From: Tidjanibacter sp.
Lineage (GTDB): Bacteria; Bacteroidota; Bacteroidia; Bacteroidales; Rikenellaceae
DNA length: 45,296 nucleotides
NCBI GenBank assembly: GCA_017503465.1
Contig: JAFVSY010000123.1
Coordinates: 1 to 45,296 of the forward strand
Reading direction: 5' to 3'
The notes beneath the pieces were generated by a model that worked only from the letters and a program-made list of their open reading frames with translations, was not told where the DNA came from and did no database searches. Below are positions 32,787 through 41,957 of this stretch, piece after piece (position 1 is the stretch's first letter; the number at the start of each line of letters is the position of its first letter). Made by a program: the position numbers and the translations under genes.

Positions 32787-33788
32787 TTACTCGGTTTTGG
32801 TGAGCGATAGGAAGTTCTCAATATCCTTTTGGAGCTTCTTGTAGAGGAAGCAATCCTTGTAGTTCTCGTTGAAGAGGAGTGCCTCACGCACGTTGCAGAG
32901 GGAGTTGTTGTAGTTGCTCAGCTCGTTTTGCAACACCAGACCTGTGCGGTTGGAGGAGTTGATGCGTGTGGTGGAGAGGTTTTTCAGTCGTTGGCACACT
33001 GCCGCCAACACCACACTCACCACGTTGTCCATAAGGGTGTGGCCGTGCATAAAGAGATAGGTCTGCTCGGGACTCACGCCACGCCTATGCAGCAGGCTCT
33101 CGAAGTCGCCCAAGCGGGCTGCAATGTCGGGGTGTTCGTGCTCAAGGGCTTGGAGTCGTCGCCCCACCTGCTTGTGCAACCAGGCGAGGGTGTCGGCTCC
33201 GTTGCGGTCGAGGTCGAGGTAACCCAGGCGCACTGTGTTTTTGAAGTGCTGGAGCGTGAAGATGTTGGGTGTGGATATTTGGGCCGAGTAGGCATACCAC
33301 ACAAAGGCGGGGTAGATTACTCTGGAGTAGTCGGCGAAGAACTCCTCAAAGTCGAAGATGTGTGCATCGTTCTTGGTGGCCTTCACACAGAGGTTGTGCA
33401 ACGAGGGCGCATAGCAGAGGAAGTTCTCGGTGGAGTAGACATAGGTGTGGAAAAGGTAGGGCGAGGAGTTGATGATGCGTGCATCGTGGGTCTGGTTGGC
33501 GAAGAGGTAGTCGAAGTCGCTGTCCATACACATAATCAACTCGGGGTGGCACTTGTCGGCCTGCCCGAGGAGTGTCTTTTTGCCCTTGGCGAGGTCCTCG
33601 CGCTGGGGCACGCTCACCTCAAACCGCACGCTGTCGCTCTCGTAGGGGTCGAAGATGCTGCGCCAGAAGGCAACGTCCTCATAGCCCTCCACCAAGGCAC
33701 GAATGGTGCGGCACCCGCTTGGTGAGGGTGTGGTGGTGGCAGAGGGTGCGGAGTGCGGCACTGCCGTATGTTTGCTCTGTTTTGTCAT
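32787..33788 (-). CDS. DUF4435 (TOPRIM-like) protein
   Basis: 333 residues. A low-complexity Ser/Thr/Pro N-terminus of about 28 residues precedes the DUF4435 core: VEGYEDVAFWRSIF (E34, E37), GKKTLLGQADKCHPELIMCMDSDFDYL (D89, D91, D93), and STENFLC further on. This acidic pattern is that of TOPRIM folds, so metal-dependent nuclease or phosphotransfer activity is plausible. DUF4435 is sometimes coupled to OLD-like or ABC ATPases in defence loci, but no ATPase is adjacent here. It is divergent from the SUI1 gene, with a shared 68 bp gap. Function is unknown. Confidence 0.85.
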   Translation of the reverse strand: MTKQSKHTAVPHSAPSATTTPSPSGCRTIRALVEGYEDVAFWRSIFDPYESDSVRFEVSVPQREDLAKGKKTLLGQADKCHPELIMCMDSDFDYLFANQTHDARIINSSPYLFHTYVYSTENFLCYAPSLHNLCVKATKNDAHIFDFEEFFADYSRVIYPAFVWYAYSAQISTPNIFTLQHFKNTVRLGYLDLDRNGADTLAWLHKQVGRRLQALEHEHPDIAARLGDFESLLHRRGVSPEQTYLFMHGHTLMDNVVSVVLAAVCQRLKNLSTTRINSSNRTGLVLQNELSNYNNSLCNVREALLFNENYKDCFLYKKLQKDIENFLSLTKTE

Positions 33789-33820
33789 AAGGCCGTGTAC
33801 AAATGTACGAAAAAAATTTC

Positions 33821-33828
33821 TATCTTTG
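33821..33828 (+). promoter_or_regulatory. -7 box for the SUI1-like gene in a divergent promoter region
   Basis: TATCTTTG fits TAnnTTTG. On the minus strand, TACATTTG (33800-33807) could serve the DUF4435 gene. Neither has a TTTG at 19-21 nt. The box lies inside the upstream extension of the SUI1 frame, supporting the downstream start at 33857. Confidence 0.5.
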
Positions 33829-33856
33829 TCCTAATTGTACACAAACATATTTTGCA

Positions 33857-34207
33857 ATGGCAGACAACGATTGGAAAGCACGCCTCGGAGTGGTATTCTC
33901 CACCAACCCCGATTTCAACTACACCACCGACTCCGCATCGGAGGAGGCGGCCACCCTTGAGCCCTCCCGACAAAACCTGCGAGTGTGGCTCGATAGGGGC
34001 CACCGCGGGGGTAAGACGGTTACCCTCGTGCGTGGGTTTGTGGGCTCGGAGGAGGACCTGAAGGACCTTGCCCGAATGTTGAAGAACAAGTGTGGCGTGG
34101 GCGGCTCGGCCAAGGATGGTGAGATTATCATTCAGGGCGACCACCGCGAGAGGGTGTTGCAACTGCTGCTTGATGCGGGCTACAAGGCCAAGAAGGCTGG
34201 AGCCTAA
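33857..34207 (+). CDS. eIF1/SUI1-like translation factor
   Basis: 116 residues from MADNDWKARLGVVFSTNP. The SUI1/eIF1 fold occupies about 35-115: LRVWLDRGHRGGKTVTLVRGFVGSEEDLKDLARMLK, GVGGSAKDGEIIIQGDHRERVLQLLLDAGYKAKKAG. The RGGKxVTxVxGF and GxGGSxKDGEIxIQGD motifs are diagnostic (YciH family). Bacterial members may influence initiation fidelity. The frame is open upstream to 33803, but those 18 residues overlap the -7 box and are not family-like. It is 28 bp before the metalloprotease gene. Confidence 0.94.
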   Translation: MADNDWKARLGVVFSTNPDFNYTTDSASEEAATLEPSRQNLRVWLDRGHRGGKTVTLVRGFVGSEEDLKDLARMLKNKCGVGGSAKDGEIIIQGDHRERVLQLLLDAGYKAKKAGA

Positions 34208-34235
34208 AAGAGAGTGTGTGGGGGAGGAAAGCGAT

Positions 34236-37181
34236 ATGAAGAGCACAGCAAAACGGATATTCCTTGGCCTTGTGGTGGCCTTGTGGTCGCAGGTGGCGGT
34301 GGGGCAGTTCTACAACACCGGTGCCTCGCCTGACCACATCCGCTGGAGGCTCTATGAGAGTGGGGAGCGTAGGGTGGTGGCACCCGACTACTTTGACCAC
34401 TCCGCCCGCCGTGTGCTCCACTATCTGGATACCGTGAGCCACACCATCGGCTATGGTCTGCCCGTGGGCACTCTGCTCTCGGCCCCCGTGGTGCTCCACA
34501 CCGAAAACAGCGCATCCAACGGACTCTCCATTTGGTCACCCCTGAGGGTGGAGATGTCCGGTATGCCTGCCACGGAGAGTTATGCCCTCACGTGGTTGCG
34601 CCAACTCTCGGTGCACGAATTCCGCCACACGGCCCAATACTCGGCCCTCAATCGGGGCTTCATAAGGACCCTGCGCCCGCTGTTGGGCCAGCAGTGGATG
34701 CTGCTTACCAGCGGACTGATGCCCTTCTGGTGGATTGAGGGCGATGCCACCGATGCTGAAACCCAGGCGGCAACTTTTGGGCGCGGACTGCAACCTTCGT
34801 TCACAATGCACTACCGTGCCGTGGGGCACGACATCCTCCGTGACGACAACCCCGATGTGTGGTTTGGCGGCTCCTACAACCGCTATGTACCCTCGCACTA
34901 CCACCTTGGCTACCAACTCGTTACTATGGCCAACACCCTGGGTGGACGATATATTTGGGGCGATGTGGTCGATTATGTGGCCCACAAGCCCTACACCCTT
35001 CTGCCCACCGAGTGGGCTATGCGCCGCAGGCTCGGATACTCCACCGCGGAACTCTTCCGCACCACATTTGAGAATTTGAACACCTATTGGGACTCGCTGC
35101 CCGCAAGGGAGGATAGTGCCCACAGGGTGCAGCAACCTTCTTCACGCAACCCCTCGCCCTACACCACACTCCAGTGGCCACTGTGGGCTAACGAGGCGAC
35201 CATTGTGGCCCTCAAGGGGGATTTTGATAGGGCGAAGAGGTTTGTGAGCGTGGATGTGGCCACGGGTGCAGAGCGCACCATTGTGTACTGCGGTGCGGTA
35301 AACACCCCTCCGGCTATTGTGGGGGGCGAACTCTATTGGACCGAGATGCAGCAACTCTCCTCCTTTGCCCAGCAGGTGGGCTCGGTGATGTACAAAGCCC
35401 CCATCGGGGGTGGCACGCCGCAGAGGGTGTTGCACAAGAATACCTATGCCCTCTACCCTGCGGAGTGGGGTGGAACGCTGGCCTTCGTGCGCTACAACCT
35501 CGAGGGCACCTACTCGCTCGTCTGCATCGAGGGCGAGTGGACCCTGCCCGAGGGGGTGGAGGTACACGGACTCTGTGGCGAGGGCGAGTGGCTCTACTAC
35601 CTCACCACCGCATCGGGCGGTATGGCCATCGAGCGTGTGTGCCCCACCGATGGGTGGCGCAGAGAGGTGGTGCGCAAGGCCTCCCACACCTCGCTCTCCG
35701 ACCTGAGGGTGCAGGATGGGGTGCTCTACTTTGGCTCCATCGCCTCGGGCTACGATGAGGTACACGCACTGGATGTTGCCACGGGCAGGGAGCGCAGGCT
35801 CACGACCTCACGCTATGGCTCCTTTGATGGCGCACCCTCGCCCGATGGGAGCCGCATAGCCCTTGCCGTCTACGATGCCGAGGGCTACCACTTGGCGGTG
35901 GGCGATGTGGAGTCTAATTGTGAAGAGGTGGCGTGGGCAGAGGTGCCGCACAATGTGGTCAATCCGCCACGCTACAAGTGGGACGGAATGGTTGGCGTGG
36001 ACGGCGTGGAGTTCACCACCGCCGACCTCCAACGCTCGGAGCAGAAGGCTCCCTCCAAACCCTACCGCAAGGCGGCCCACCTTGTGGACTTCCACTCGTG
36101 GGCTCCAATCTACTACCGCCCCGAGCAGATTATGTCGGGCGACTTGGGCGATGTGGGGGTGGGTGTGAGTGCCACCTCGCAAAACCTCCTCTCCTCGGCC
36201 TTCACTACCGTGGGCTATCGCTACGGGTGGGGTGGGGAACACCGCGGAGTGGTCAATTTCAAATATGTGGGCCTGCCCGTGAAGTTGGAGTTGGGGGCTG
36301 TGGTGAGCAGCCGCTCGGCGGCTGCCACCGTGGCACAAGGAGTGGTGATGAAGGATGGCGACTACGTGGCCGGCTACGACGACTCGGACCACATCTCCGC
36401 ACCACAACCCACGGCAGCCTCGTGGACACTCACGGGGCGTGCCTATGCACCCGTGATTGTGCGCAACTCCTACTGGACCTCGGTGCTGACCCCCTCGGTG
36501 GAGTTGCAACACGCCAATCTGCGACTCTACAACCCAAACCTGCACCGCTATCACACCGGAACAACCGCTGTGGCCGCCACCCTGCAATGGAATTCCTACA
36601 CCCGAATGGCTGTGCGCAACCTGCAATCACGTTGGGGTGTGGCTGTGATTGGTGGCGTGGGGCGTATGTTGGCGGGCTTCGACACTCCAACCACCGTGGG
36701 CGTGTTTGCTCGTGCCCTTCTGCCGGGCTTTGGGGCCAACGATGGCTTCACGGTGAAGGCTTCGTGGCAGGGCATTGAGGGCGATGGCCCCGTGGGATAT
36801 TCGCTCGACTTTGGGTGGGCCCAACCGCGTGGTTTTAACCACTTTGTGGGCTCCTACCCCTATTGGCCCGATGACAATGCAGGCCTCTCGGTGCAGTATG
36901 CCACCCCGCTCTGCTATCCCGATGTGGGTGTTAGTGGTGTGATGCTGCTCAAGAGGATAAGGCTCTCGCTCTTTGCCGATGGTATGACGTGGAGGGGGCT
37001 CAATGGGGTTGGTCGCTCGGCCTATGGGCTTATGGCCATTTGCGGTGGCGACCTCTACCTCGACACCTCGTGGTTCCGACTGCCCTCCGAGGGCGACCTT
37101 TCGTTGCGCCTCTCGCTCTATGAGGATGCACTCCATTGGGGGTGGCCTGTGATTAGTGGGGGCGTGAGTGTGAGTTTTTAG
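34236..37181 (+). CDS. secreted HExxH metalloprotease with TolB-like propeller and barrel-like C-terminus
   Basis: 981 residues from the ATG at 34236, which begins a signal peptide (MKSTAKRIFLGLVVALWSQV, cleaved near AVGQ). The frame upstream to 34092 overlaps the SUI1 gene and is discarded. A zinc site HEFRH (127-131) with a downstream Glu in WWIEGDA (E168) fits a peptidase-MA-like gluzincin. The middle contains WD40/PD40-type repeats (SGYDEVHALDVATGRERRLT, FDGAPSPDGSRIALAVYDAE). The last 300 residues are rich in short aromatic/glycine strands and end GGVSVSF, a terminal Phe as in outer-membrane barrels. Surface proteolysis is inferred; the substrate is unknown. Confidence 0.8.
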   Translation: MKSTAKRIFLGLVVALWSQVAVGQFYNTGASPDHIRWRLYESGERRVVAPDYFDHSARRVLHYLDTVSHTIGYGLPVGTLLSAPVVLHTENSASNGLSIWSPLRVEMSGMPATESYALTWLRQLSVHEFRHTAQYSALNRGFIRTLRPLLGQQWMLLTSGLMPFWWIEGDATDAETQAATFGRGLQPSFTMHYRAVGHDILRDDNPDVWFGGSYNRYVPSHYHLGYQLVTMANTLGGRYIWGDVVDYVAHKPYTLLPTEWAMRRRLGYSTAELFRTTFENLNTYWDSLPAREDSAHRVQQPSSRNPSPYTTLQWPLWANEATIVALKGDFDRAKRFVSVDVATGAERTIVYCGAVNTPPAIVGGELYWTEMQQLSSFAQQVGSVMYKAPIGGGTPQRVLHKNTYALYPAEWGGTLAFVRYNLEGTYSLVCIEGEWTLPEGVEVHGLCGEGEWLYYLTTASGGMAIERVCPTDGWRREVVRKASHTSLSDLRVQDGVLYFGSIASGYDEVHALDVATGRERRLTTSRYGSFDGAPSPDGSRIALAVYDAEGYHLAVGDVESNCEEVAWAEVPHNVVNPPRYKWDGMVGVDGVEFTTADLQRSEQKAPSKPYRKAAHLVDFHSWAPIYYRPEQIMSGDLGDVGVGVSATSQNLLSSAFTTVGYRYGWGGEHRGVVNFKYVGLPVKLELGAVVSSRSAAATVAQGVVMKDGDYVAGYDDSDHISAPQPTAASWTLTGRAYAPVIVRNSYWTSVLTPSVELQHANLRLYNPNLHRYHTGTTAVAATLQWNSYTRMAVRNLQSRWGVAVIGGVGRMLAGFDTPTTVGVFARALLPGFGANDGFTVKASWQGIEGDGPVGYSLDFGWAQPRGFNHFVGSYPYWPDDNAGLSVQYATPLCYPDVGVSGVMLLKRIRLSLFADGMTWRGLNGVGRSAYGLMAICGGDLYLDTSWFRLPSEGDLSLRLSLYEDALHWGWPVISGGVSVSF

Positions 37182-37192
37182 ACAAAAAACAC

Positions 37193-37200
37193 TACCTTTG
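37193..37200 (+). promoter_or_regulatory. -7 box for the penicillin-binding protein gene
   Basis: TACCTTTG fits TAnnTTTG, 12 bp after the metalloprotease stop. No TTTG lies at the right distance upstream. Predicted start is near 37207, with a leader of about 54 nt. Confidence 0.5.
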
Positions 37201-37260
37201 CCGTTTGGTAGGCAAAACAACTCTGTTGTTTGGCCCAACGAACAAAGACAAATTTAGGCT

Positions 37261-39687
37261 ATGAAGAGATACAAAGATTTGAGCAAGGCAGGCAAGGTTA
37301 CGCTGTGGTTCTGGACCATCGTGTTGGTACCCACCGTGGCTGTCATCACCCTCCTGCTGCTGACCAACGCCGGCGCATTTGGTAAACTCCCCTCCTTTGA
37401 GGAACTTGAAAACCCCAAGAGCAACCTCGCAACCGAAATCTACTCGGAGGACGGAGTGCTGCTCGGCTCCTACTATGTGCAAAACCGCTCCTATGTGGAC
37501 TACGAGGAGCTCTCGCCCTCGCTTGTGGCTGCACTCATCGCCACCGAGGATGCACGCTTCAAGAGCCACTCCGGCATCGACTTCATCTCGTTGGCACGTG
37601 TGGCTGTGCGCACCATCGCTATGGGCGACAGGGGGCAGGGCGGTGGCTCCACCATCACACAGCAGCTCGCCAAAAACCTCTTCCCACGCGACACCACACA
37701 CTACTCCTCCAAGGTGGCACGTGCGGGTAAACTCGTCATCGCCAAGTTCAAAGAGTGGATTACGGCTGTGAAACTCGAGCACAACTACACCAAAAACGAG
37801 ATTGTGGCAATGTACTTCAACACCGTCTTTTTCGGCTCCAATGCCTACGGTATCAAGTCGGCCGCAAAGACCTTCTTCGACAAGGAACCCCACGAAATCA
37901 ATGTGCAGGAGGCCGCAGTGTTGGTGGGCGTGGTCAATGCCCCCACCCGCTACAGCCCCGTGCGCAACCCCAAGAACTCGTTGGCAAGGCGCAACACGGT
38001 GATGAGCCGTATGGAGGCAGGTGGCTACATCACCCCCGAACAACTCGACTCGCTCAAAGCACTGCCCATAGAACTCAAATTCTCCCAAGCCTCCCACAAC
38101 GAGGGCCTCGCCACCTATTTCCGCGAGATGATTCGCCTGACGATGACCTCCCCCAAGCCCACCCGCAATATGTTCTACACCAAGTATGACTACGAAAAAG
38201 AGGTTGAAAGGTGGGAGAACAACCCCCTCTATGGCTGGTGCTTGAAAAACCAAAAGGCCGATGGCTCCAACTACAACATCTATCGCGATGGTCTGAAAAT
38301 CTACACCACCCTCAATAGCACAATGCAACGCTATGCCGAGGAGGCTGTGCAGAAACAACTCGCCGGCCAAATTCAGCCCGCAATGGAGGCACAATATCGC
38401 GCCACCAAGGTGCTCTTCAACGACTTGGAGCAGGAGGAAATAGATAAGATTATCAAACGTGCGGTGCGCTACTCCGACCGCTACCGCGAGATGTCCAATG
38501 CAGGCCACTCGCAGGCAGCCATAGAGGAGGCCTTCCGCACCAAAACGCAGATGCGAATCTTCACCTACAAGGGCGAGGTGGACACCCTCATCACTCCCCT
38601 CGACTCCATCCTCCACCACAAGCGCATTATGCGTGCTTCGCTGGTGGCTATGGACCCCCACAACGGCTACGTGAAGGCCTACGTTGGCGGCCCCAACTTC
38701 CGCTACTTCAAGTACGATATGGCCAAGCAGGGTAAACGTCAGGTGGGCTCCACCATCAAGCCCTTCATCTACACCTTCGCCTTTGACCACCTCGGCTACA
38801 ACCCCTGCACTATGGTGCCCAACCTGCCCGTGACCATCGAAACCTACACCGGCGAGGCGTGGACACCCAAGGAGGCAGGTAAGGTCATCTACGATGGCGA
38901 ACTCTACCCCCTCAAATGGGGCTTGGCACGCAGCCGCAACAACTACTCGGCGTGGATTATGAAACAAGCCAACCAGCCCGAAGCGGTGGCCGACTTCATC
39001 CACAATATGGGCATTATGAGCTACATAGACCCCGTGAACGCCATCTGCCTCGGCACACCCGATGTGTCGCTCTTTGAGATGGTGGGTGCCTACTCCACCT
39101 TCGCCAACCGAGGTGTCTACACCGAGCCCATCTTTGTTACCCGCATCGAGGACCGACACGGCAACGTGTTGGCCGAGTTCAACACCACCAGCACCGTGGC
39201 CATCAGCGAACAGACTGCCTACACAATGGTCGATATGCTGCGCACGGTGGTACAGCGCGGTATGGGTGGCAGGCTCATTCGCGACTACGGTCAGGGCGAG
39301 GTTGAGGTCGGAGGTAAGACCGGTACCTCGCAGGAGAATAGGGATGCGTGGTTTATGTGCGTTGCGCCCAACTTGGTTGGTGGCGTGTGGGTTGGTGGCG
39401 AGGACCAGAGCGTACACCTCTCTTCAAGGGGCGAAGGCTCGGTGGTCGCACTGCCCATCTATGGCGAATTCCTCCGCAAGGTGCAGCAAAACGGCACACT
39501 CGGAGTTACGGTTGAGGACAAGTTCTTCCGCCCGATGGGAGCCAAGGAGTACGATTGCTGGGATGGCTCGGTAAGCATTGAGGACGTTGAGGCCGAAGCT
39601 GCCGAGGGCACCGAGGGCGAGGAACAGCCCGTGGTGGAAGAGAAACCCAACGATGTGGTCTTTGAGGACGAAGAGGAGTTTTTCTAG
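37261..39687 (+). CDS. class A penicillin-binding protein (PBP1A type)
   Basis: 808 residues. A bifunctional peptidoglycan glycosyltransferase/transpeptidase. One N-terminal membrane helix (about 14-36) is followed by GT51 with catalytic Glu96 in ATEDARF and GGSTITQQLAKNLFPR (128-143). The transpeptidase has S497-T-I-K, S558-R-N and K686-T-G. The tail after about 760 is acidic (AEAAEGTEGEEQPVVEEKP). All catalytic motifs are intact. Two-subdomain spacing and length match PBP1A. It has its own -7 box. It is followed by a hairpin element, then asd. Confidence 0.97.
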   Translation: MKRYKDLSKAGKVTLWFWTIVLVPTVAVITLLLLTNAGAFGKLPSFEELENPKSNLATEIYSEDGVLLGSYYVQNRSYVDYEELSPSLVAALIATEDARFKSHSGIDFISLARVAVRTIAMGDRGQGGGSTITQQLAKNLFPRDTTHYSSKVARAGKLVIAKFKEWITAVKLEHNYTKNEIVAMYFNTVFFGSNAYGIKSAAKTFFDKEPHEINVQEAAVLVGVVNAPTRYSPVRNPKNSLARRNTVMSRMEAGGYITPEQLDSLKALPIELKFSQASHNEGLATYFREMIRLTMTSPKPTRNMFYTKYDYEKEVERWENNPLYGWCLKNQKADGSNYNIYRDGLKIYTTLNSTMQRYAEEAVQKQLAGQIQPAMEAQYRATKVLFNDLEQEEIDKIIKRAVRYSDRYREMSNAGHSQAAIEEAFRTKTQMRIFTYKGEVDTLITPLDSILHHKRIMRASLVAMDPHNGYVKAYVGGPNFRYFKYDMAKQGKRQVGSTIKPFIYTFAFDHLGYNPCTMVPNLPVTIETYTGEAWTPKEAGKVIYDGELYPLKWGLARSRNNYSAWIMKQANQPEAVADFIHNMGIMSYIDPVNAICLGTPDVSLFEMVGAYSTFANRGVYTEPIFVTRIEDRHGNVLAEFNTTSTVAISEQTAYTMVDMLRTVVQRGMGGRLIRDYGQGEVEVGGKTGTSQENRDAWFMCVAPNLVGGVWVGGEDQSVHLSSRGEGSVVALPIYGEFLRKVQQNGTLGVTVEDKFFRPMGAKEYDCWDGSVSIEDVEAEAAEGTEGEEQPVVEEKPNDVVFEDEEEFF

Positions 39688-39707
39688 CGGAGGCCGTCTG
39701 ACAAACC

Positions 39708-39758
39708 CCTCAGTCGCTTTGCGACAGCTCCCCTAACTTAGGGGAGCAGCGGCTGAGG
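39708..39758. repeat. three-stem hairpin element with CTAACTTAG loop
   Basis: Outer stem CCTCAG (39708-39713)/CTGAGG (39753-39758) encloses TCGC-TTT-GCGA (39714-39724) and GCTCCCCT-AACTT-AGGGGAGC (39727-39747). The second hairpin has the same AACTT loop as 29065-29085. It is intergenic between the PBP and asd genes. A further perfect 10 bp palindromic stem, GCAGCTTTTT/AAAAAGCTGC, is at 39850-39871. Confidence 0.8.
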
Positions 39759-39902
39759 AACTTCCCAAGGTTGATACTCTACCGAAAGACAGAATCTACA
39801 GATATGACACAATACAGCGATACGCAAGTATCGCCCAAAAGTTTTTGGTGCAGCTTTTTACAAAAAGCTGCGAAGAAAATAGATAAAAAACACAAGAAAA
39901 AG

Positions 39903-40913
39903 ATGAAAGTGGCAATTGTTGGTGCAAGTGGCGCCGTAGGACAGGAGTTTTTGAGGATTTTGCAGGAGAGGCACTTTCCTGTGGACGAGTTGCACCTCTT
40001 CGGTAGTGAGAGGAGTGCCGGCAGGGAGTATGAGTTTGGGGGCAAGAAGTACACCGTGAAGTTGCTCGCCCACAACGATGATTTCAAGGGTATTGACGTT
40101 GCCTTTGTGTCGGCCGGTGGCGGCACCTCCAAGGAGTTTGAAAAGACCATCACCAAGCACGGCACCATTATGATTGACAACTCGAGTGCTTTTCGTATGG
40201 ACGACGACGTGCCTCTGGTTGTGCCCGAGGTGAACCCCGAGGATGCACACAACACTCCACGCAATGTGATAGCCAACCCCAACTGCTCCACCATACAAAT
40301 GGTGGTGGCGCTGGCTGCGCTGGAGAAGGTGGCCCACATCAAGCGCGTGCACGTGGCCACCTATCAGGCTGCAAGCGGTGCGGGTGCTATGGGTATTGCC
40401 GAGTTAGAGCAGCAGTATGTGGAGATTGTCAAGGGCGAGGAGCCCACGGTGAGCAAGTTTGCCTACCAACTTGCCGGCAACGTCATCCCCCACATCGATG
40501 TCTTCACCGACAACGACTACACCAAGGAGGAACTCAAGATGCACTTTGAGACACAGAAGATTATGCACTCCGACGTGGCTGTGAGCGCAACCTGCGTGAG
40601 GGTGCCCGTAGCGAGGGCCCACTCGGAGGCTGTGTGGGTGGAGTTTGAGAGGCCCGTGAGTGTTGAGGAGGCCAAGGCTGCGCTGGCAGCAGGCGAGGGC
40701 CTGGTGGTTGAGGACGTGCCCGCCGAAAAGAAGTACCCAATGCCGCTGTTTGTGGCCGAGACCACTCCCGTGTTTGTGGGCCGCATCAGGGAGGATATTG
40801 CCAACCCCTGCGGCCTGACATTCTGGTGCGTGGCCGACCAAATTCGCAAGGGTGCAGCACTCAACGCTGTGCAGATTGCCGAGAAACTCTTTGGCACCCG
40901 CAGCGAGAAGTAA
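39903..40913 (+). CDS. asd: aspartate-semialdehyde dehydrogenase
   Basis: 336 residues from the ATG at 39903 ([16 protein letters not shown]). It reduces aspartyl phosphate to the semialdehyde for lysine/DAP, threonine and methionine synthesis. NADP loop GASGAVG (7-13), catalytic Cys128 in NPNCSTIQ, Gln155 in YQAASGAG, and a His in [13 protein letters not shown]. Length is typical. The frame stays open 44 residues upstream to 39771, but that part reads through the palindrome at 39850 and is not family-like. An A-rich leader precedes the chosen ATG. Confidence 0.96.
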   Translation: MKVAIVGASGAVGQEFLRILQERHFPVDELHLFGSERSAGREYEFGGKKYTVKLLAHNDDFKGIDVAFVSAGGGTSKEFEKTITKHGTIMIDNSSAFRMDDDVPLVVPEVNPEDAHNTPRNVIANPNCSTIQMVVALAALEKVAHIKRVHVATYQAASGAGAMGIAELEQQYVEIVKGEEPTVSKFAYQLAGNVIPHIDVFTDNDYTKEELKMHFETQKIMHSDVAVSATCVRVPVARAHSEAVWVEFERPVSVEEAKAALAAGEGLVVEDVPAEKKYPMPLFVAETTPVFVGRIREDIANPCGLTFWCVADQIRKGAALNAVQIAEKLFGTRSEK

Positions 40914-40978
40914 CACAAGCCTGCCAACAAACACCCAACCGATAGACTAAACGCGCCCTAAAACACACCACTCCGCTT

Positions 40979-41923
40979 ATGCGTGCAACAAGGAAAACTC
41001 TCTTTTGCTCACTTTTGGTTGGAGCAGCGCTGGTGTGGAGCGGAGCACTCTCCTATGGTCAGAGCAAGCAGGGCGACCGCTTTCCGTCGCAAGTGGGCTC
41101 GGGCGAGAGGGGAGGTTATGTTCTTGTTTGGGAGGACCTCTTCGATGGGGAGTGCCTCGACCGTGGGGCGTGGAATGTTGAGGTAAATGGCCGTGGTGGT
41201 GGCAATGCCGAGTTGCAGTACTACTGCGAGGAGAACGTCGGCATATCCATTGAGCCCACGAGTGGTCGCAGGTGCCTGACCCTCACCGCCCGCAGGGAGC
41301 CACACAAGGGCAAACAATTCACCTCGGGGCGTGTCAATACAATGGGCAAGAGAGCCTTCACCCACGGCAAAGTGGAGGCCTACATCAAGTTGCCCAAGAC
41401 CGCCAACGGACTCTGGCCCGCATTCTGGTTGCTAGGCAATGATTTTCCCACCATAGGCTGGCCTCGCTGTGGCGAAATCGACATCCTGGAGATGGGTAAC
41501 GTCAGGGGTATTGCCACGGACACCCAGGAAACCTATATGAATGGTGCCTGCCATTGGGGGGTGCGCAACGCCCAGAAGCAACACCCAAGCCACGCCAAAC
41601 ACTCCAACGCTCCCTACTCGTTGCAGGATGGCGAATTCCACCTCTTTACGATGGTGTGGAGCGAGAGGGCAATAGAGATGTATGTGGACATCGATAAGCA
41701 CCCCGACGTGGAGCCATATTTCTCGCTGAACATTGAGAATACCGAGGGCGGGGAGTTGGCCGCAGGACATTACTTCCACCACGACCACTTCATCCTATTC
41801 AACCTCGCCGTGGGTGGCCACTTCACGGGCATACTGCAACCCGATGGTATCACCGCACTGCCGAGTGAGGGCACTGAAGCAAGGTTGTATGTGGACTTCG
41901 TTAGGGTCTATCAGAAGAGATAA
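40979..41923 (+). CDS. secreted GH16 endo-beta-glucanase-like enzyme
   Basis: 314 residues. Signal peptide (about 1-27, ending LSYGQ). The GH16 jelly-roll has the catalytic motif GEIDILEMG: nucleophile E166, assisting D168, acid/base E171. Other family landmarks are WEDLFDGECLDRGAWNVEV, SGRVNTMGKRAFTHGKVEAYIKLP, GLWPAFWLLG and FILFNLAVGGHF. The EIDIxE spacing with the extra residue is that of laminarinases (beta-1,3 or mixed-linkage glucanases) rather than the EIDIE lichenases. The substrate is otherwise undetermined. It is followed after 34 bp by a sialate-O-acetylesterase, so both are probably co-transcribed. Confidence 0.93.
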   Translation: MRATRKTLFCSLLVGAALVWSGALSYGQSKQGDRFPSQVGSGERGGYVLVWEDLFDGECLDRGAWNVEVNGRGGGNAELQYYCEENVGISIEPTSGRRCLTLTARREPHKGKQFTSGRVNTMGKRAFTHGKVEAYIKLPKTANGLWPAFWLLGNDFPTIGWPRCGEIDILEMGNVRGIATDTQETYMNGACHWGVRNAQKQHPSHAKHSNAPYSLQDGEFHLFTMVWSERAIEMYVDIDKHPDVEPYFSLNIENTEGGELAAGHYFHHDHFILFNLAVGGHFTGILQPDGITALPSEGTEARLYVDFVRVYQKR

Positions 41924-41957
41924 CTATTTACCAATCAAACAACAAACCTTTTGACCG

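Noticed and set aside
34092..34235. N-terminal extension of the metalloprotease
   Set aside because: It overlaps the SUI1 gene in another frame and is Arg/Cys-rich. The signal peptide begins at 34236.
37192..39417. A 741-residue open frame antisense to the PBP gene
   Set aside because: The same shadow effect; all PBP motifs are intact on the sense strand.
39771..39902. N-terminal extension of asd, or a leader peptide
   Set aside because: The in-frame extension crosses a perfect 10 bp palindrome and lacks family similarity. The family N-terminus starts exactly at 39903, and there is no stop codon to make a separate leader peptide.
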